Shown piece after piece: positions 39,301 to 47,400 of a stretch of DNA of 64,000 nucleotides. The notes beneath the pieces were generated by a model. That model had not been told where the DNA came from and did no database searches. It saw only the letters and a list, made by a program, of their open reading frames with translations. The DNA lies in NCBI GenBank assembly GCA_023055355.1, contig JALJCS010000053.1:1126501-1190500 (forward strand), given 5' to 3'. The DNA comes from Agelaius tricolor (taxonomy: Eukaryota > Chordata > Aves > Passeriformes > Icteridae). The number at the start of each line of letters is the position of its first letter. The first letter of the stretch is position 1. The position numbers were made by a program, and so were the translations under genes.

Positions 39301-39869
39301 GGTTCGTCAAAGTAACAAGCAGCGACCCAGGTCCACCCAAACCACACGGAGCCGTCAGAGCGCTGTGGTTTGCTCGGGGAGGATCAGGCAAGCGACGGCA
39401 GCCCCGCCGCCACCCACCTGCCGTGAAGAGCACGCTCCTGGGAAAAGGAGCAGCGCTTCCCAAAACAGGAACATTCCCACACAAAAATCCCGTCTTACTC
39501 TTTCTAGCGCGGTTTCATCACCCCGCGACCCTGCGTTACTCGGGAGACGAACAAAACTGCTAACAGCACCAACACCCCCAGTTTTCTGTGTCGCTTCCTG
39601 ACAGCGGATGGGATGCTGGAGCGCACCGCTGACCCGAACCACTTTTTTTTTTTTTTTTTTTTTTTTTTAAGGCGCTGTCTCGCCTCCATCCGCACCACAG
39701 CCCCTTTCCATACCCCCTTCTCCATCCCGATCGCTGGGGAGCGGCGGGAGCGGCGGGAGCATCGGGAGCATCGGAGCATCCCGCCCGCCCCACCCCGCGG
39801 GGCTCCCGGCTCCCCACCGGGGCTTTCCCCCGCACTCACCATGGCGTACCACCAGCGGGCGAAAGCCAT
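316..39869 (-). CDS. CAST: Calpastatin gene, 16 coding exons, 3' end outside window
   Basis: Calpastatin is the intrinsically disordered cytosolic protein that binds and blocks Ca2+-activated calpains 1 and 2. Sixteen minus-strand exons (39840-39869, 35001-35066, 27385-27456, 11636-11695, 7281-7331, 6950-7006, 6603-6719, 5467-5559, 4828-4929, 4195-4275, 4051-4104, 3332-3427, 3091-3186, 2291-2389, 1058-1141, 316-363) join into 402 uninterrupted codons. Each is flanked by AG and GT, and every junction is phase 0. Residues 1-10 give MAFARWWYAM, matching the human XL start MAFASWWYKT as I remember it. Residues 11-76 are the rest of XL and its junction with L, 77-182 the L domain, 183-325 inhibitory domain 1, and 326-402 the start of domain 2. 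Domain 2 subdomain C, domains 3-4 and the stop codon lie beyond position 1. Recognition is strong. Exact splice choices, and possible extra L-domain exons in the long introns, are inferred. Confidence 0.95.
364..1057 (-). other. CAST: CAST intron 15
   Basis: This is AT-rich intron with no further exon, RNA gene or recognisable mobile element seen. Confidence 0.8.
1058..1141 (-). CDS. CAST: CAST coding exon 15 (domain 2 subdomain B)
   Basis: This exon encodes 28 residues (359-386), beginning AKAKEKKEQK and containing GERDDTIPPEYRL. This is a fully canonical calpastatin subdomain B with the T-I-P-P-x-Y-R core, the active-site-blocking motif of the family. The acceptor is TTTTCAAG and the donor GTAAGT. 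It is the strongest single identifier of calpastatin in the window. Confidence 0.98.
1142..2290 (-). other. CAST: CAST intron 14
   Basis: This is unique AT-rich sequence. A short TGTATG-type run lies at about 2022-2043. Nothing else is supported. Confidence 0.8.
2291..2389 (-). CDS. CAST: CAST coding exon 14 (domain 2 subdomain A)
   Basis: This exon encodes 33 residues (326-358), including MNNDAMDALLDTLGGPEPEP. It is subdomain A of inhibitory domain 2, and the LLDTLGG core resembles domain 1 A (exon 9) more than human domain 2 A (ALEALSASLG) does. A short Glu-Pro repeat (PEPEPEED) follows. The acceptor is ATACAG and the donor GTAACA. Confidence 0.95.
2390..3090 (-). other. CAST: CAST intron 13
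   Basis: No feature was seen beyond splice signals and A-rich stretches. Confidence 0.75.
3091..3186 (-). CDS. CAST: CAST coding exon 13 (domain 1 to 2 linker)
   Basis: This exon encodes 32 residues (294-325), beginning KPNKEEEIVEAQAASSVKTS and ending KKTKSKE. It aligns with the human linker that contains [20 protein letters not shown]. It is strongly charged and ends in a lysine-rich patch. The acceptor is TTGCAG and the donor GTATGC. Confidence 0.93.
3332..3427 (-). CDS. CAST: CAST coding exon 12 (domain 1 subdomain C)
   Basis: This exon encodes 32 residues (262-293), beginning KPMTDDELAEALSSDFTCSA. It aligns with human subdomain C (PIGPDDAIDALSSDFTCGS), the helix that binds the calpain small-subunit PEF domain (domain VI). 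The acceptor ends GCTCAG. The donor GTACTG is a poor match to consensus. Confidence 0.96.
3428..4050 (-). other. CAST: CAST intron 11
   Basis: It contains only the 25-bp tandem duplication at 3749-3798. Confidence 0.75.
3749..3798. repeat. 25-bp tandem duplication in CAST intron 11
   Basis: 3749-3773 and 3774-3798 differ at one base (TTTGTTATTTTAGGCCC versus TTTGTTATTTTATGCCC). Confidence 0.9.
4051..4104 (-). CDS. CAST: CAST coding exon 11 (domain 1, B to C linker)
   Basis: This exon encodes 18 residues (244-261), SKGYGKDVVPPKPNEQDE. It is the linker between subdomains B and C of domain 1. It lies just 90 nt from exon 10, the shortest intron in the window. The acceptor is TTTAG and the donor GTAAGA. 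Confidence 0.9.
4195..4275 (-). CDS. CAST: CAST coding exon 10 (domain 1 subdomain B, degenerate core)
   Basis: This exon encodes 27 residues (217-243), including YLEELGKREGSLPPEYVKLL. Subdomain B is the segment that occupies the calpain active-site cleft and loops around the catalytic Cys. The family core is T-I-P-P-x-Y-R. Here it reads S-L-P-P-E-Y-V, so Thr, Ile and the final Arg are replaced while the Pro-Pro pair and Tyr are kept. The upstream LGKRE matches human exactly. The splice sites CACAG and GTGAGT are strong. Confidence 0.95.
4276..5466 (-). other. CAST: CAST introns 9 and 8 around exon 9
   Basis: Unique sequence flanks exon 9 (4828-4929). An ATTT-type run lies at about 5125-5158. 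No other element was seen. Confidence 0.75.
4828..4929 (-). CDS. CAST: CAST coding exon 9 (domain 1 subdomain A)
   Basis: This exon encodes 34 residues (183-216), beginning PGMDESALDSLIDTLGGPEE and ending YTGPEIT. It closely matches human inhibitory domain 1 subdomain A (GMDAALDDLIDTLGGPEE), the amphipathic helix that binds the calpain large-subunit PEF domain (domain IV) in the presence of calcium. The acceptor ends TTTTTTAG and the donor is GTATTT, a weak match to consensus. This is one of the clearest identifiers of the gene. Confidence 0.97.
5467..5559 (-). CDS. CAST: CAST coding exon 8 (end of L domain)
   Basis: This exon encodes 31 residues (152-182), beginning SKEMSTVAGA and ending DKSSTE. 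The middle is a low-complexity Ala/Gly/Thr run. The start loosely matches the human segment around KPQDMISAGGESVAG. The acceptor lies after a TTTCTCTTTTTCTTCTCC tract and the donor is GTTAGT, a weak variant. Confidence 0.85.
5560..6602 (-). other. CAST: CAST intron 7
   Basis: This is unique sequence with no extra exon that I can support. The open reading frame across 5877-6299 has no splice or homology support. Confidence 0.7.
6603..6719 (-). CDS. CAST: CAST coding exon 7 (L domain)
   Basis: This exon encodes 39 residues (113-151), beginning GKNQTTPTVS and ending ATSTETAK. It is rich in Thr, Ala and Pro. It is the longest exon in the window at 117 nt. The acceptor TTACACAG is clear, but the donor GTATTG departs from consensus at +4 and +5. 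That could allow exon skipping, which would keep the frame. Confidence 0.85.
6950..7006 (-). CDS. CAST: CAST coding exon 6 (L domain)
   Basis: This exon encodes 19 residues (94-112), PADSQNKQLSEEKQKEPSD. It is charged, disordered L-domain sequence. The acceptor ends GACAG and the donor is a consensus GTAAGT. It is 57 nt long and separated from exon 5 by only 274 nt. Similarity to human is weak in this fast-evolving region. Confidence 0.85.
7281..7331 (-). CDS. CAST: CAST coding exon 5 (L domain)
   Basis: This exon encodes 17 residues (77-93), SAPTTQAGTEKNTQSDK. It is the start of the L domain, the region that in mammals has no calpain-inhibiting activity but influences localisation and partner or channel interactions. 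The acceptor ends TTTCAG and the donor is GTAAAT. Local sequence is only loosely similar to human, so the call leans on phase, splice sites and position between clear neighbours. Confidence 0.85.
9167..9218. repeat. Short dispersed repeat, copy 1 (CAST intron 4)
   Basis: It shares about 50 bp with 11517-11568, including GCTGAAGAATAAA and AGACCCA. It is the same orientation in both copies, about 2.3 kb apart. No family is recognised. Confidence 0.65.
11517..11568. repeat. Short dispersed repeat, copy 2 (CAST intron 4)
   Basis: It is the partner of 9167-9218 and lies about 70 bp from exon 4. It could be a remnant of an old interspersed repeat or a local duplication. Confidence 0.65.
11636..11695 (-). 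CDS. CAST: CAST coding exon 4 (contains internal start Met)
   Basis: This exon encodes 20 residues (57-76), beginning KQSPSVDASK and ending IMKPSETR. The internal Met (residue 70) aligns with the first residue of human isoforms that begin MNPTETK. This exon therefore joins the XL extension to the L domain and could supply the start codon of a shorter form. The acceptor TCTTAG and donor GTAAGA are strong. Confidence 0.92.
14281..14857 (-). mobile_element. Solo LTR, left arm of inverted pair in CAST intron 3
   Basis: This copy is homologous to the LTRs at 14945-15531 and 40911-41476. The 5' end (minus strand) begins TGTCAGAACTCAG at 14857. A TATA-like motif lies at 14457-14466, and the polyadenylation area near 14350 is degraded. 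It faces the next copy head to head across 87 bp. No matching target duplication was found. No viral genes are present. Confidence 0.8.
14945..15531 (+). mobile_element. Solo LTR, right arm of inverted pair in CAST intron 3
   Basis: It begins TGTCAGAACCCAGG at 14945, with TATA-like AGTATAAAAG near 15347 and AATAAACAACC near 15450. It ends around CCAACA at 15531. It is the reverse complement of the neighbouring copy along almost its whole length. It lies antisense to CAST. Edges are inferred by comparing the three copies. Confidence 0.8.
19927..19986. repeat. 20-bp tandem repeat, 3 copies
   Basis: Three head-to-tail copies of GGGAGCCACAAACAGAAGCA with small changes lie in CAST intron 3. Confidence 0.85.
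22084..22124. repeat. A-rich tract in CAST intron 3
   Basis: This is mostly A with scattered G. Similar A-runs occur at about 21330-21348 and 21724-21738. Confidence 0.85.
27385..27456 (-). CDS. CAST: CAST coding exon 3 (XL region)
   Basis: This exon encodes 24 residues (33-56), beginning KKQASANVSQ and ending SGAAASAK. It corresponds to the human XL segment rich in Ser, Ala and Thr. A long pyrimidine tract and CTAG acceptor precede it, and GTAATG follows. The 72 nt are phase 0 at both ends. It is isolated by 7.5 kb and 15.7 kb introns, so it rests on splice signals plus similarity to the human block. Confidence 0.88.
29270..29525. repeat. A-rich low-complexity tract in CAST intron 2
   Basis: This is an adenine- and cytosine-rich stretch of CAAAA/CCAAA units. 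Phe/Trp-rich antisense readings through it are artefacts. Confidence 0.8.
32436..33175 (-). mobile_element. AT-rich LTR-like block in CAST intron 2
   Basis: On the minus strand this has several TATA-like stretches and CAATAAATCG near 32450. A purine-rich GGGGGAAAGTGG at its right edge resembles a retroviral polypurine tract. It contains a 112-bp direct duplication. Composition differs sharply from its flanks. It could also be a non-retroviral AT-rich repeat, and edges are approximate. Confidence 0.45.
32584..32935. repeat. 112-bp direct duplication with AT-rich spacer
   Basis: 32584-32695 and 32823-32935 are near-identical, both running from TACAAAGTTTATTTTGC to TTCTATTATAACTT. The spacer contains smaller repeats of AACTTAGTTTATATTATAAC. 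This looks like an internal duplication of the LTR-like block. Confidence 0.85.
35001..35066 (-). CDS. CAST: CAST coding exon 2 (XL region)
   Basis: This exon encodes 22 residues (11-32), beginning HGDKKANEAS and ending KKAEVEE. It aligns with the human XL block that starts HVSEKTSESPSKPGEKK. The acceptor is a pyrimidine tract ending CAG and the donor is GTAAAT. The segment is lysine- and glutamate-rich and disordered, with no known calpain contact. The 66-nt length keeps the frame if skipped. Confidence 0.92.
37560..37745. repeat. A-rich CAAA-type simple repeat
   Basis: This is irregular AAAC/CAAA units over about 185 bp in CAST intron 1, with almost no G or T on the plus strand. Confidence 0.85.
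39643..39668. repeat. T26 homopolymer in CAST intron 1
   Basis: 26 consecutive T on the plus strand (A on the CAST sense strand) lie about 170 bp downstream of the exon 1 donor. Confidence 0.95.
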
Positions 39870-40260
39870 GGCGCTGCGGCTGCTCCTCCTGCCCGCCCTG
39901 CCCGGCACTGCCCGGCCCGGCCCGGCCCGGCCCGGCTCGGGACGCGCCCAGGGCGGTGCCGGCGCGGAGCCGCTCCCCCGCCGGGCCCGCGGGGCACCGG
40001 GGGCAGCCGGAGCGGCATCGCCGCCCTCCTCCTCCTCCTCCTCCTCCTCTGCAGAGCCCTCCCCGCATCCCCGAGCCCGCCTTACCGCCGCGGGCAGCGG
40101 CTGCCAGCCCGTCCCGGACATGCCGATCCCGGGCAGGAGCGGCCCCCGGTGTCCCGCAGCTCCACGGGCGGCTGGAGCGGCCGCGGGTCCCTCCCCTTCC
40201 TGCCGGGGCAGAGCCGGGACGGGGGAACCAGGGGGGCCGCCGTGGCGAGAGTGAGATTTC
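39690..40260 (-). promoter_or_regulatory. CAST: CAST promoter and CpG island
   Basis: This block is very GC-rich and dense in CpG, unlike the AT-rich DNA around it, and it contains coding exon 1. No TATA box is obvious near the start codon, which fits a dispersed CpG-island promoter. It holds tandem CCCGG pentamers near 39909-39940 and a run of TCC triplets around 40025-40048, which read GGA on the CAST sense strand. The transcription start is not determinable from sequence alone. Edges are approximate. Confidence 0.75.
39840..39869 (-). CDS. CAST: CAST coding exon 1 (XL start)
   Basis: This exon encodes residues 1-10, MAFARWWYAM, ending at a strong GTGAGT donor (plus-strand 39834-39839). 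The start ATG at 39869-39867 has G at -3 and G at +4, a good Kozak context. Human long calpastatin isoforms begin MAFASWWYKT, so this is the first exon of the XL form. It sits inside a CpG-rich block, as expected for a housekeeping promoter. The frame stays open upstream, but that is GC-rich 5' UTR or promoter, so the Met homologous to human was chosen. Confidence 0.9.
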
Positions 40261-40889
40261 TCTAAAATAGCGTTGTTTTGAGAGGGCTGGCGGGAGGAGC
40301 GCGCAGATTTTCTTCTCCTCCTCACGAAAGTGATTCCCCTTGGGAAAGCGTTTGGGTGTCGACAGCCGAACCTAGGCGGCTTCAGGCTCCATGGTAGCCC
40401 CCAGCAAGGATTTTGTCCTTCCCCCGAGATGGAGCCGGGCGGAGGGTGCTTGGGGTTCCTCCGACACCCGGCTCCTCCACCGGCTCCTCTGCCAGCTTGC
40501 CTCCAAACTGGGCACCCTGTTCCTACGAGAGCCTCCTTCCCCACCCTTGGCATCCTGGCTCCTCCACCAGCCTCTGGCTCCTGTGCCAGCTCCCCTAGAG
40601 CTGTGCCACCCCAGCTTCTCGGCTCGTTCCCACCACAGAAACAAACACGGCTGGTTTGGAAGTTTGCCGCGCATCCCGTGGCTTGGTGTGGTGCTAACCC
40701 TCACATCCAGGTGTTGCAGGTCAGGTTATAAAATGGAAAACACAGGAATTGTGTGCAGGAATGGGCACGGTTTGGCGAGTTTGTCTTGCCAGGTTGTGTG
40801 CAGTAAATGGAGTCAGAGTTTGGGGTGTTCTGTGCCAGGGAACCCCAGGCTCAGGCTGGGTGGGTGGAACAGTCTCAGGGTCTCTAGCT

Positions 40890-40902
40890 GGTCACTGTGA
40901 CC
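40890..40902. promoter_or_regulatory. Perfect oestrogen-response-element palindrome
   Basis: The sequence is GGTCACTGTGACC, an exact match to the 13-bp ERE core (inverted GGTCA half sites with a 3-bp spacer). It lies about 1.0 kb upstream of the CAST start codon, at the edge of an LTR. Flanking bases 40873-40881 and 40900-40908 form a further inverted repeat. Function is inference. Confidence 0.5.
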
Positions 40903-40910
40903 CTGAGATA

Positions 40911-41476
40911 AGTTAAAAAGTCTTTTCTCTCAGCTTGGCGGTTGAAGAAGGAGTCAGAAGTCTTCATTTCTCAGTCTCAAGGTTGTTTATTGAATCTTAT
41001 TTATAAAATTTTTCTCCTTTCTTGCCGAGGTCCCCTCAGCAGGACAGGCAGAGGCACTCTGCCTCCCCTGGGGCGGTGTTATCTTTTATACTAAAAACTA
41101 CATGTACAATATTTACGATTACTTTCCAATACTTATCACTTATGTTGAACAGTGAGCTTTTACTCTAAACCAATCTAAAAGTGTCAGCACCACAGCAGAA
41201 GATGGAGGCCAAGAAGAATAAGGAGAAAGGCTGGTCATGCCCTGATTCCTCCATCTTGCTCCGTGAACTCCCATTCTAAAAACCCCAAAATATCTATTTT
41301 TCACCCTGTGATAAATTCACTATCATTCTACCTAAACTTTTGTGGCTTGTAATTCTTCACACAAGGCTGGTAATTGTTTTTTTCCAAGGGCAAAATCAAA
41401 GGCACAGGGGTCTTGGGCTCTGTGCCAAGGTCTCCAAGGGGCTCAAGTCTTCCAGGGAATTTCCTGGGTTCCCACA
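40911..41476 (-). mobile_element. Solo LTR of an endogenous retrovirus, upstream of CAST
   Basis: On the minus strand this reads as a retroviral LTR. It starts TGTGGGAACCCAGG at 41476, has a TATA-like AGTATAAAAG at 41083-41092 and AATAAACAACC near 40982. It is clearly homologous to two LTR copies at 14281-15531. No viral coding region adjoins it, so it is a solo LTR. The 3' edge is inferred by alignment to the other copies, and no target duplication was found. It is in the same orientation as CAST. Confidence 0.8.
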
Positions 41477-44400
41477 GAACAGCTGTTGGAGGAGTTGCAC
41501 TACTCTGAAGGGGCAACAGCAGCAGCTCCTGAGCACATCCGTGGGTCAGGAGGCCCTGTCTGAAGAAGAAAGAAGGAAAAGTGTCCCGGTCTTTAGGGAG
41601 TGCTCCTCAGCTGCTTCCCTGGGGAGCAGGCAGTAGGTTAATCTGCGTGGTTGGAAGCCTGTAAACCCAATTAGTGCCCACGCCCTCAGCTGTCAAACAA
41701 GTGGGTGAGGCCTCCCCTCAAGGTCTTGGGAAAGGACTTTGTTCTACAGAGAGAGGGGGAATGTTCAGAGGGATCTGCCTGAAACCACCCCTGCTTTTCC
41801 TTCCTGATTTCAGCCTGTGACACTCAGCCAAGGCGCTCCAGAGGAGGTGGAGGGGCTGATGTGAGCAGGTTTACCCCTGTGCAGGTTTACCTGGGGTCAC
41901 TCTGACAGGTCCAACAGATTGTGCTGCATTCCTCCAGCTGGCTGCAGGCAGCCCTCAGGGAGCGTCACCCACCTCACTGCCTGATGACAAACAACTGGAG
42001 CTGACAGTAATTGGAGTGGTGGAGCTGCACAGGAGCAGGGCAGCAAGACAAGAAACCCTCAGTGATGTCAGCCTGCATCATGCTGGGCATCCAGGGCTCT
42101 GCTGACCCAGAAGTGCATCATTCCAGCTCTGCCAGTAGGTTCAGATTATAAATGAGGTCCTGAGCACTGCTGCAGGAAGGAGGGGAGCTGCCCAGACGCT
42201 TGCCCCAGGTCCTGCAGTTGTTGCAATGTTTTGTAAACTGGCTGGGCTCCATCCAGCCTTGCAAGGAAATCTTGCTTTAGGGCCAAGGGCTTGGCATTGT
42301 TGTTTCTATTAGAAGGCTCCTCTGGCTTGCCACTGCTTCAAGAAACCATTGTTTATTGGTAATTTCTTCCCAAGTTTATTCTTAGCTATATGTAGTTTAT
42401 ATGTAAAGGATGCAGGCAGCACACATTTACCTGGGGATGGAAAAGCAGGTTCTTGTTTGTCTGACAGAAGGGGAGTCAGCTGGAAGCCTGAGTCAGCTTT
42501 TTAAATACCGAAGGCCTAAACACCACTCCAACAGTTTGCTCATTTGGGTGAAGATTTGGATGTTTGAGTAGAGCAGTTGTAATTATCCAAGTCAGTCTGA
42601 CACTTATTATGTCTAACTAGGAAAAAATAAGTTTTTCATGCAGCAAACAAGTGTATGGTATCAAAATCACGCTGTGTTTTCTGTCACGGTTTCTGCTCAT
42701 TCCTTCAGAACACCTGCAAGTGAACAAAGCCACTGAGGCTTGCTGAGATTTTACATGGCATTAGCCATGGAGTTCTGCACAGGGCTGATCAGAAACAGAT
42801 GCAAGAAGTGATGGACAGCACAAACATCATTTTTTTTCAATGTTTATTGGCTGGAAAAAGAGTAGGTGACCGCATCAGGAGCACACAGGTTGTTCTTTAC
42901 TGCAGTGATGTGAAGAAGTACTCAAAAAGAGTTTGTGTGCTTTTAATAGTCATGGATACATTTCCTTGTAATTCAAGGTATTAGGAGTCTAAAATTGGAA
43001 TGGAGAATCACAGACTCATTTTCCCCACCATGCCTCATCTCCAAAGGGCACCAGTTGACGTCAAATGCCTCCCAATAAAAAGGTGCTCTGAATTCTGGCA
43101 GGATGGGATGAAATTTTTGCCAGGCATACATATTTTATTAATATAACTTGCATAATGGTATGACTGCAAGCTTATGAGTCATTCACAAAATCTACAAAAT
43201 AAAGTACAAAATCTCTTGTGTAACTGGATTTTTATCTAGGGTAGTTTAAAAGAAGTCTTAGTACAAAAACTAGTTAAAAAGGGGTTTTTTTAAATGTCTT
43301 TCATCCTGTTCCTGTGGTTTACAAAGAAACTCATTGGAAGCTTTTGTTTTCTTGTCTTCCTCTGAAACCCAAAACCATTAGGATTTACTTGTTTTTTTCT
43401 TTTTAATTTGATGCAGTCAGTCCCACCCTGTTTTATCACACCCAAAAGAACAAAGTACATTTCATTTCTTCTTCTACTGTTTTTGTTCACAGCACGTTCA
43501 GTAAATGGAAATTGTAATTTTTAAATAATGGAAATACTGTTTGTTGATAAGCCTAGTTTGATGACATCCTTGCTCTAGAAGGCAATAATGCCAGTCCTTA
43601 TTATTGAAAAGAAAGGTTTATTTCCTTATCTATGGACACATGTATTTTTGCACATGTTATAAACATCCTATATCATATAAATTTTCTGTCCTCTGCTAGT
43701 TTAGTGCAGTGTGAAGATTTCCTGCTGGACTTTATCCCACTGCTGAGTGGAGATTTCCTCTCCTGAGACAAAAGACATAAACTTTGACACCAACCAAGAG
43801 AAAATTAGTCCTCCTTGAGATTTAATATTTTGTAATTCCCTAAATACTGAGCTGAACTTTGATTAAAAACCAAAACCATTTTGAAATTATTCTTGAATAA
43901 TTTCTGTAGCCAGATTTGGGTGATACGTATGAAAGTTTTCATCTATGCAAATTTTCTCCTTTGTTACATTGAAATGCAGCAAATCCCAAAGTTTAGTACA
44001 ATGTATCACATGCAACCATGAGGGGAAAAAAACCAAAATTGTAGCCTCCATCATCCAGGATTGTGTCCCACCCACCTGTGTTTGGTCCTCTCCTCTCTCC
44101 CCAGTTTCTACTGGGGAAGCCAAAGCGTGCTGTCAGTTCTGGGAGTCAGCAGAAATTCAAGGTAATTGACTTGAAAACCACACTGTAAATTAAGCTTTTA
44201 GCAAACCACAGGCATTTTTCTGGACTGGATACAGATCCAGATGAGGTTGTGACCCCAGAGTGAGTCCAAAAGGAAGAGCAGCATGATGAGTGAGGCGTTG
44301 CCCCAGTGAATGTCAAACATTGCAGCTATGCAGGAGTGGCCAGCCTGCAGCTCACTCTGTCTGCTGGCTTTATCTGAAAAGAACTTTCCCAGTGTGAGGT

Positions 44401-47400
44401 ACGTTCTCTCAGGTGTAAACTGAATTATAAAAATAGAGAAAAGTGCATGGACTAGGCCTCATTAACTTTTATGAGCCTGATTTGTAAATATTTATGCATA
44501 TGAAAATGACAATACCATTTGTCTTGGGTTCTTAAATTGTAGGATTAGAGTCGTAGGTAGAATTGTGCAGGTAGAAATTGCAGATTGGTGAGTCCTGTGA
44601 GAGGTGAGACAGAAAAGCCTTGTGCATTTAGAAATACACTTTAAACTCTTTATGCACTAGGGTTTCAAAATCAATGGAAATCCACGCTCACAAAATAAAA
44701 CACATCGCTTTTAAGTAAAGCTTACACTGTCAAGGTGCAGGTTTTTGGAAAATGCTTTGATCTGTGCCAAATCATAAAATCCAAGCAAGAGATTAAAAAT
44801 TCCACGTACTCCTTGGACATTTTCTCACTTAGTCTCCATTTGCTAGAGAAACAGTAATTTGCCTGAGACTGATAGCATTCCCTCCAGTGCCACAGTGCCC
44901 TTATCCTCAATCATCAAGGTGAACAATGGTCCCCCCAGGGCACTTCCCTTCTTCAGGTGAAATTAATCCTGAGATTCTTGGTATTAAAAGGCTCCCCAGA
45001 GGAAGGGCTGTGAAAAAGAGTATAGGTTTTCTGAAGTGCATCTGGTAAAAGAAGTCAAAAATTGTCTGCTTTGGTTTGCAGAGGGGGAGTGGGTGAGTTT
45101 TGATGCCAGGGTGATGAAGGTGAGGTTTTACATGTCATCACACCCCTGCTTATGTTTTGGTTTGTCTTTTCCTCGCTGTCTAACCCATGCTCAGATTCAT
45201 GTGCAATCAAGGTTGAAAAAGCCCAAGCCAGATTAAAATAGAGTTTTTAACTAATCCAAAAGCAAAACTAAAGCTAATTCTCAACTACTTTAGTGTGCAT
45301 ATGCATTCATACATACATAAATATCTTGCAATTATTTTGTACAAGATGTGATGCAATGTACCACTAACCAATGCTCCCATGATTCACAGGTAGAATAAAA
45401 GACTAATGACTAAACACTGAAGAAGAATAACTCAAAACAGCACTGATAGATATAATAAAGTTGCAATGAAGTCACACACCAAAATGTTAGCATAAGGCAG
45501 AATTTTGACAGAAACCTTGGAGATCATCGCGGCTAGGAATGTGAGGAAAAAAATCTCTCCCACCTGCCTCCACTCAGCTTTTGCAAGGGTTATCCAGAGC
45601 TGCAGCCTGGATATCAGCTGTAGCTGTCAGTGACAGAAGCAGCACAGAGTGGCCATGACCCTGTAATGCAAAAAAAAATTTTTGCAGCTGTTCCTTGGGG
45701 GTTTTTAGGACTCTGCTTCTGGGAGAGACCTGGACAGGGCTGGTTGCTATAAAACACAAAATGCTCTTCTGTCAGGACTGTGAAATACCTCTTTTGCTTC
45801 CTCCTAGGGTTTGAAAATTCTTCCCTGATCCTATGTTGTTTGGAGAGTGATGCTGCCTAGGTGGAGTCACCATCCCTGAAGGGATTTGAAAGGCATGTAA
45901 ATGTAAAAAGGCACTTGGGGACATGGTTTATAGTGTTGGGCTTGGCAGTGCTGGATTAACAGTTGGTCTCGATGATCTCAAGGGTCTTTTCCAACTTAAA
46001 CTATTTTGTGATTCCATGATTCTTCTTGTATTCTTTCAGCAGCTGCCCATACTGAAACAAAATGTCAGTAATTACAAGAGTGCTGCCATAGTGTTTCCTT
46101 CTGCACTTGTGACAGGGTATGGGAAAGAAAAAACCTCTGGGAAACAAGAAATTCCTGTTGAGATGCAGGGAAATTACAATGCTGGGCTCTGTCTGCTCAA
46201 TAATTGCAGACTGGCTGAATAGGGGCTGGTGGATGTGGAGCAATTATCAGCCTTGTTAGAGTCTGGTTCATCCTGTGTTTAACTTGGTTAACTAGGGCCT
46301 CATCTGAAAGTGACATTAATATGTTAAAAGCTGCATTAATATTGCCAACCATGTATCTGCTTACAGCCTGCCTCCCTGAATCCATTATATCCATTGCTCT
46401 GCCATTACTTCCCTCTTCATATCTTTTCTCAGTTGCATGGATCAAATTCTTCTCCGGAGTTGGCACCATGACTGCCTTCAGATAAAGTTTCACAGGTCTT
46501 TTCTTAGGTTAATACCACACTTGGTGCCTCTTAAGAAGCACAACTTCCAGTCAAAACAACAAAAAGGAAGCCAAACCAAGGACAGGCCAGCACAGGAATA
46601 TTTTATGGGAAATTGCAACACTGCTTCGCAGTAAATAATTTCTTGTTTCAGAAGTGCGTGAAAACACGGAGCTGGGATTGCTTGGAAAGGAAACATGGGT
46701 AGCATAGAAAACATTTTACAGCTGTGTGTTGCTCTGAAGGCAGCAGACATTTTTAATTGTTAAAAAAAGCCAGCAGGTTGAACAAGCATTGGGCTGAAGC
46801 ATGGATAAGTGAGCACCAGGGCCACAGCACTCGCTGGGTGAAAGGCCCTGCCTTGCACTGCCCGAGGACATCCCTGCTTGCAGCAGCTTCCCTTCCTGCT
46901 CATGCTCCTCTGAACGCAGGCATATGGCATTGATGGAGCCAAAGCACGGACAGCTTTCCCCTGGGAGCAATTCTCAGTTCCTCCTTTCTCTTTTAATCTG
47001 CTGGGTTTGTGTTTGCCCTGAGATGCGCAGTTGGGGCAGCCCTGCACTGCGGCAAAACCCGTTTCCGTGCATGCTCAGGAGCGAGGGGAGCTCAGGAGTG
47101 CAGAGAACTTGATTTGTGGTGAAAGCACTTGGTAGAGCAAGCCAGCACGATTTACATGCTGCTGACGTGCAAATCATCATGAGCTGTGATGGGGAGGGAG
47201 AGGGTTTTGCACACCACAAACCCACAAATCTGCCACTTCTATGCAGGGCCACACGCTGCTTCTCTGAGGCAGGCTGGTGGGGCCAGACAACTCTGTGAGC
47301 TGAGGTGGTGCTCTGCTCCCTGTGGACCATGCCAGAGCTGCCTGTGGGTGTCCAGTGCCCTGTGCTGTGTTGTGAAGGTGAGAAAACTCCATCTGCAGAC

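Larger units (their letters stand above)
35067..39839 (-). other. CAST: CAST intron 1 (4.8 kb)
   Basis: It runs from the CpG island into AT-rich DNA. It has a T-run at about 37250-37267, the CAAA tract at 37560-37745 and the T26 run. No alternative first exon could be recognised. Confidence 0.7.

Noticed and set aside
39613..40254. A 213-codon plus-strand reading frame in the same block
   Set aside because: It starts before a poly-T (poly-Phe) run and is otherwise Pro/Ala/Arg-rich composition antisense to CAST, with no recognisable domain.
39504..40553. A 349-codon minus-strand reading frame through the CpG island
   Set aside because: Only the ten codons from 39869 to 39840 match calpastatin. 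The rest is GC-rich sequence in which stops are rare, and it crosses a clear GTGAGT donor and a T26 run.
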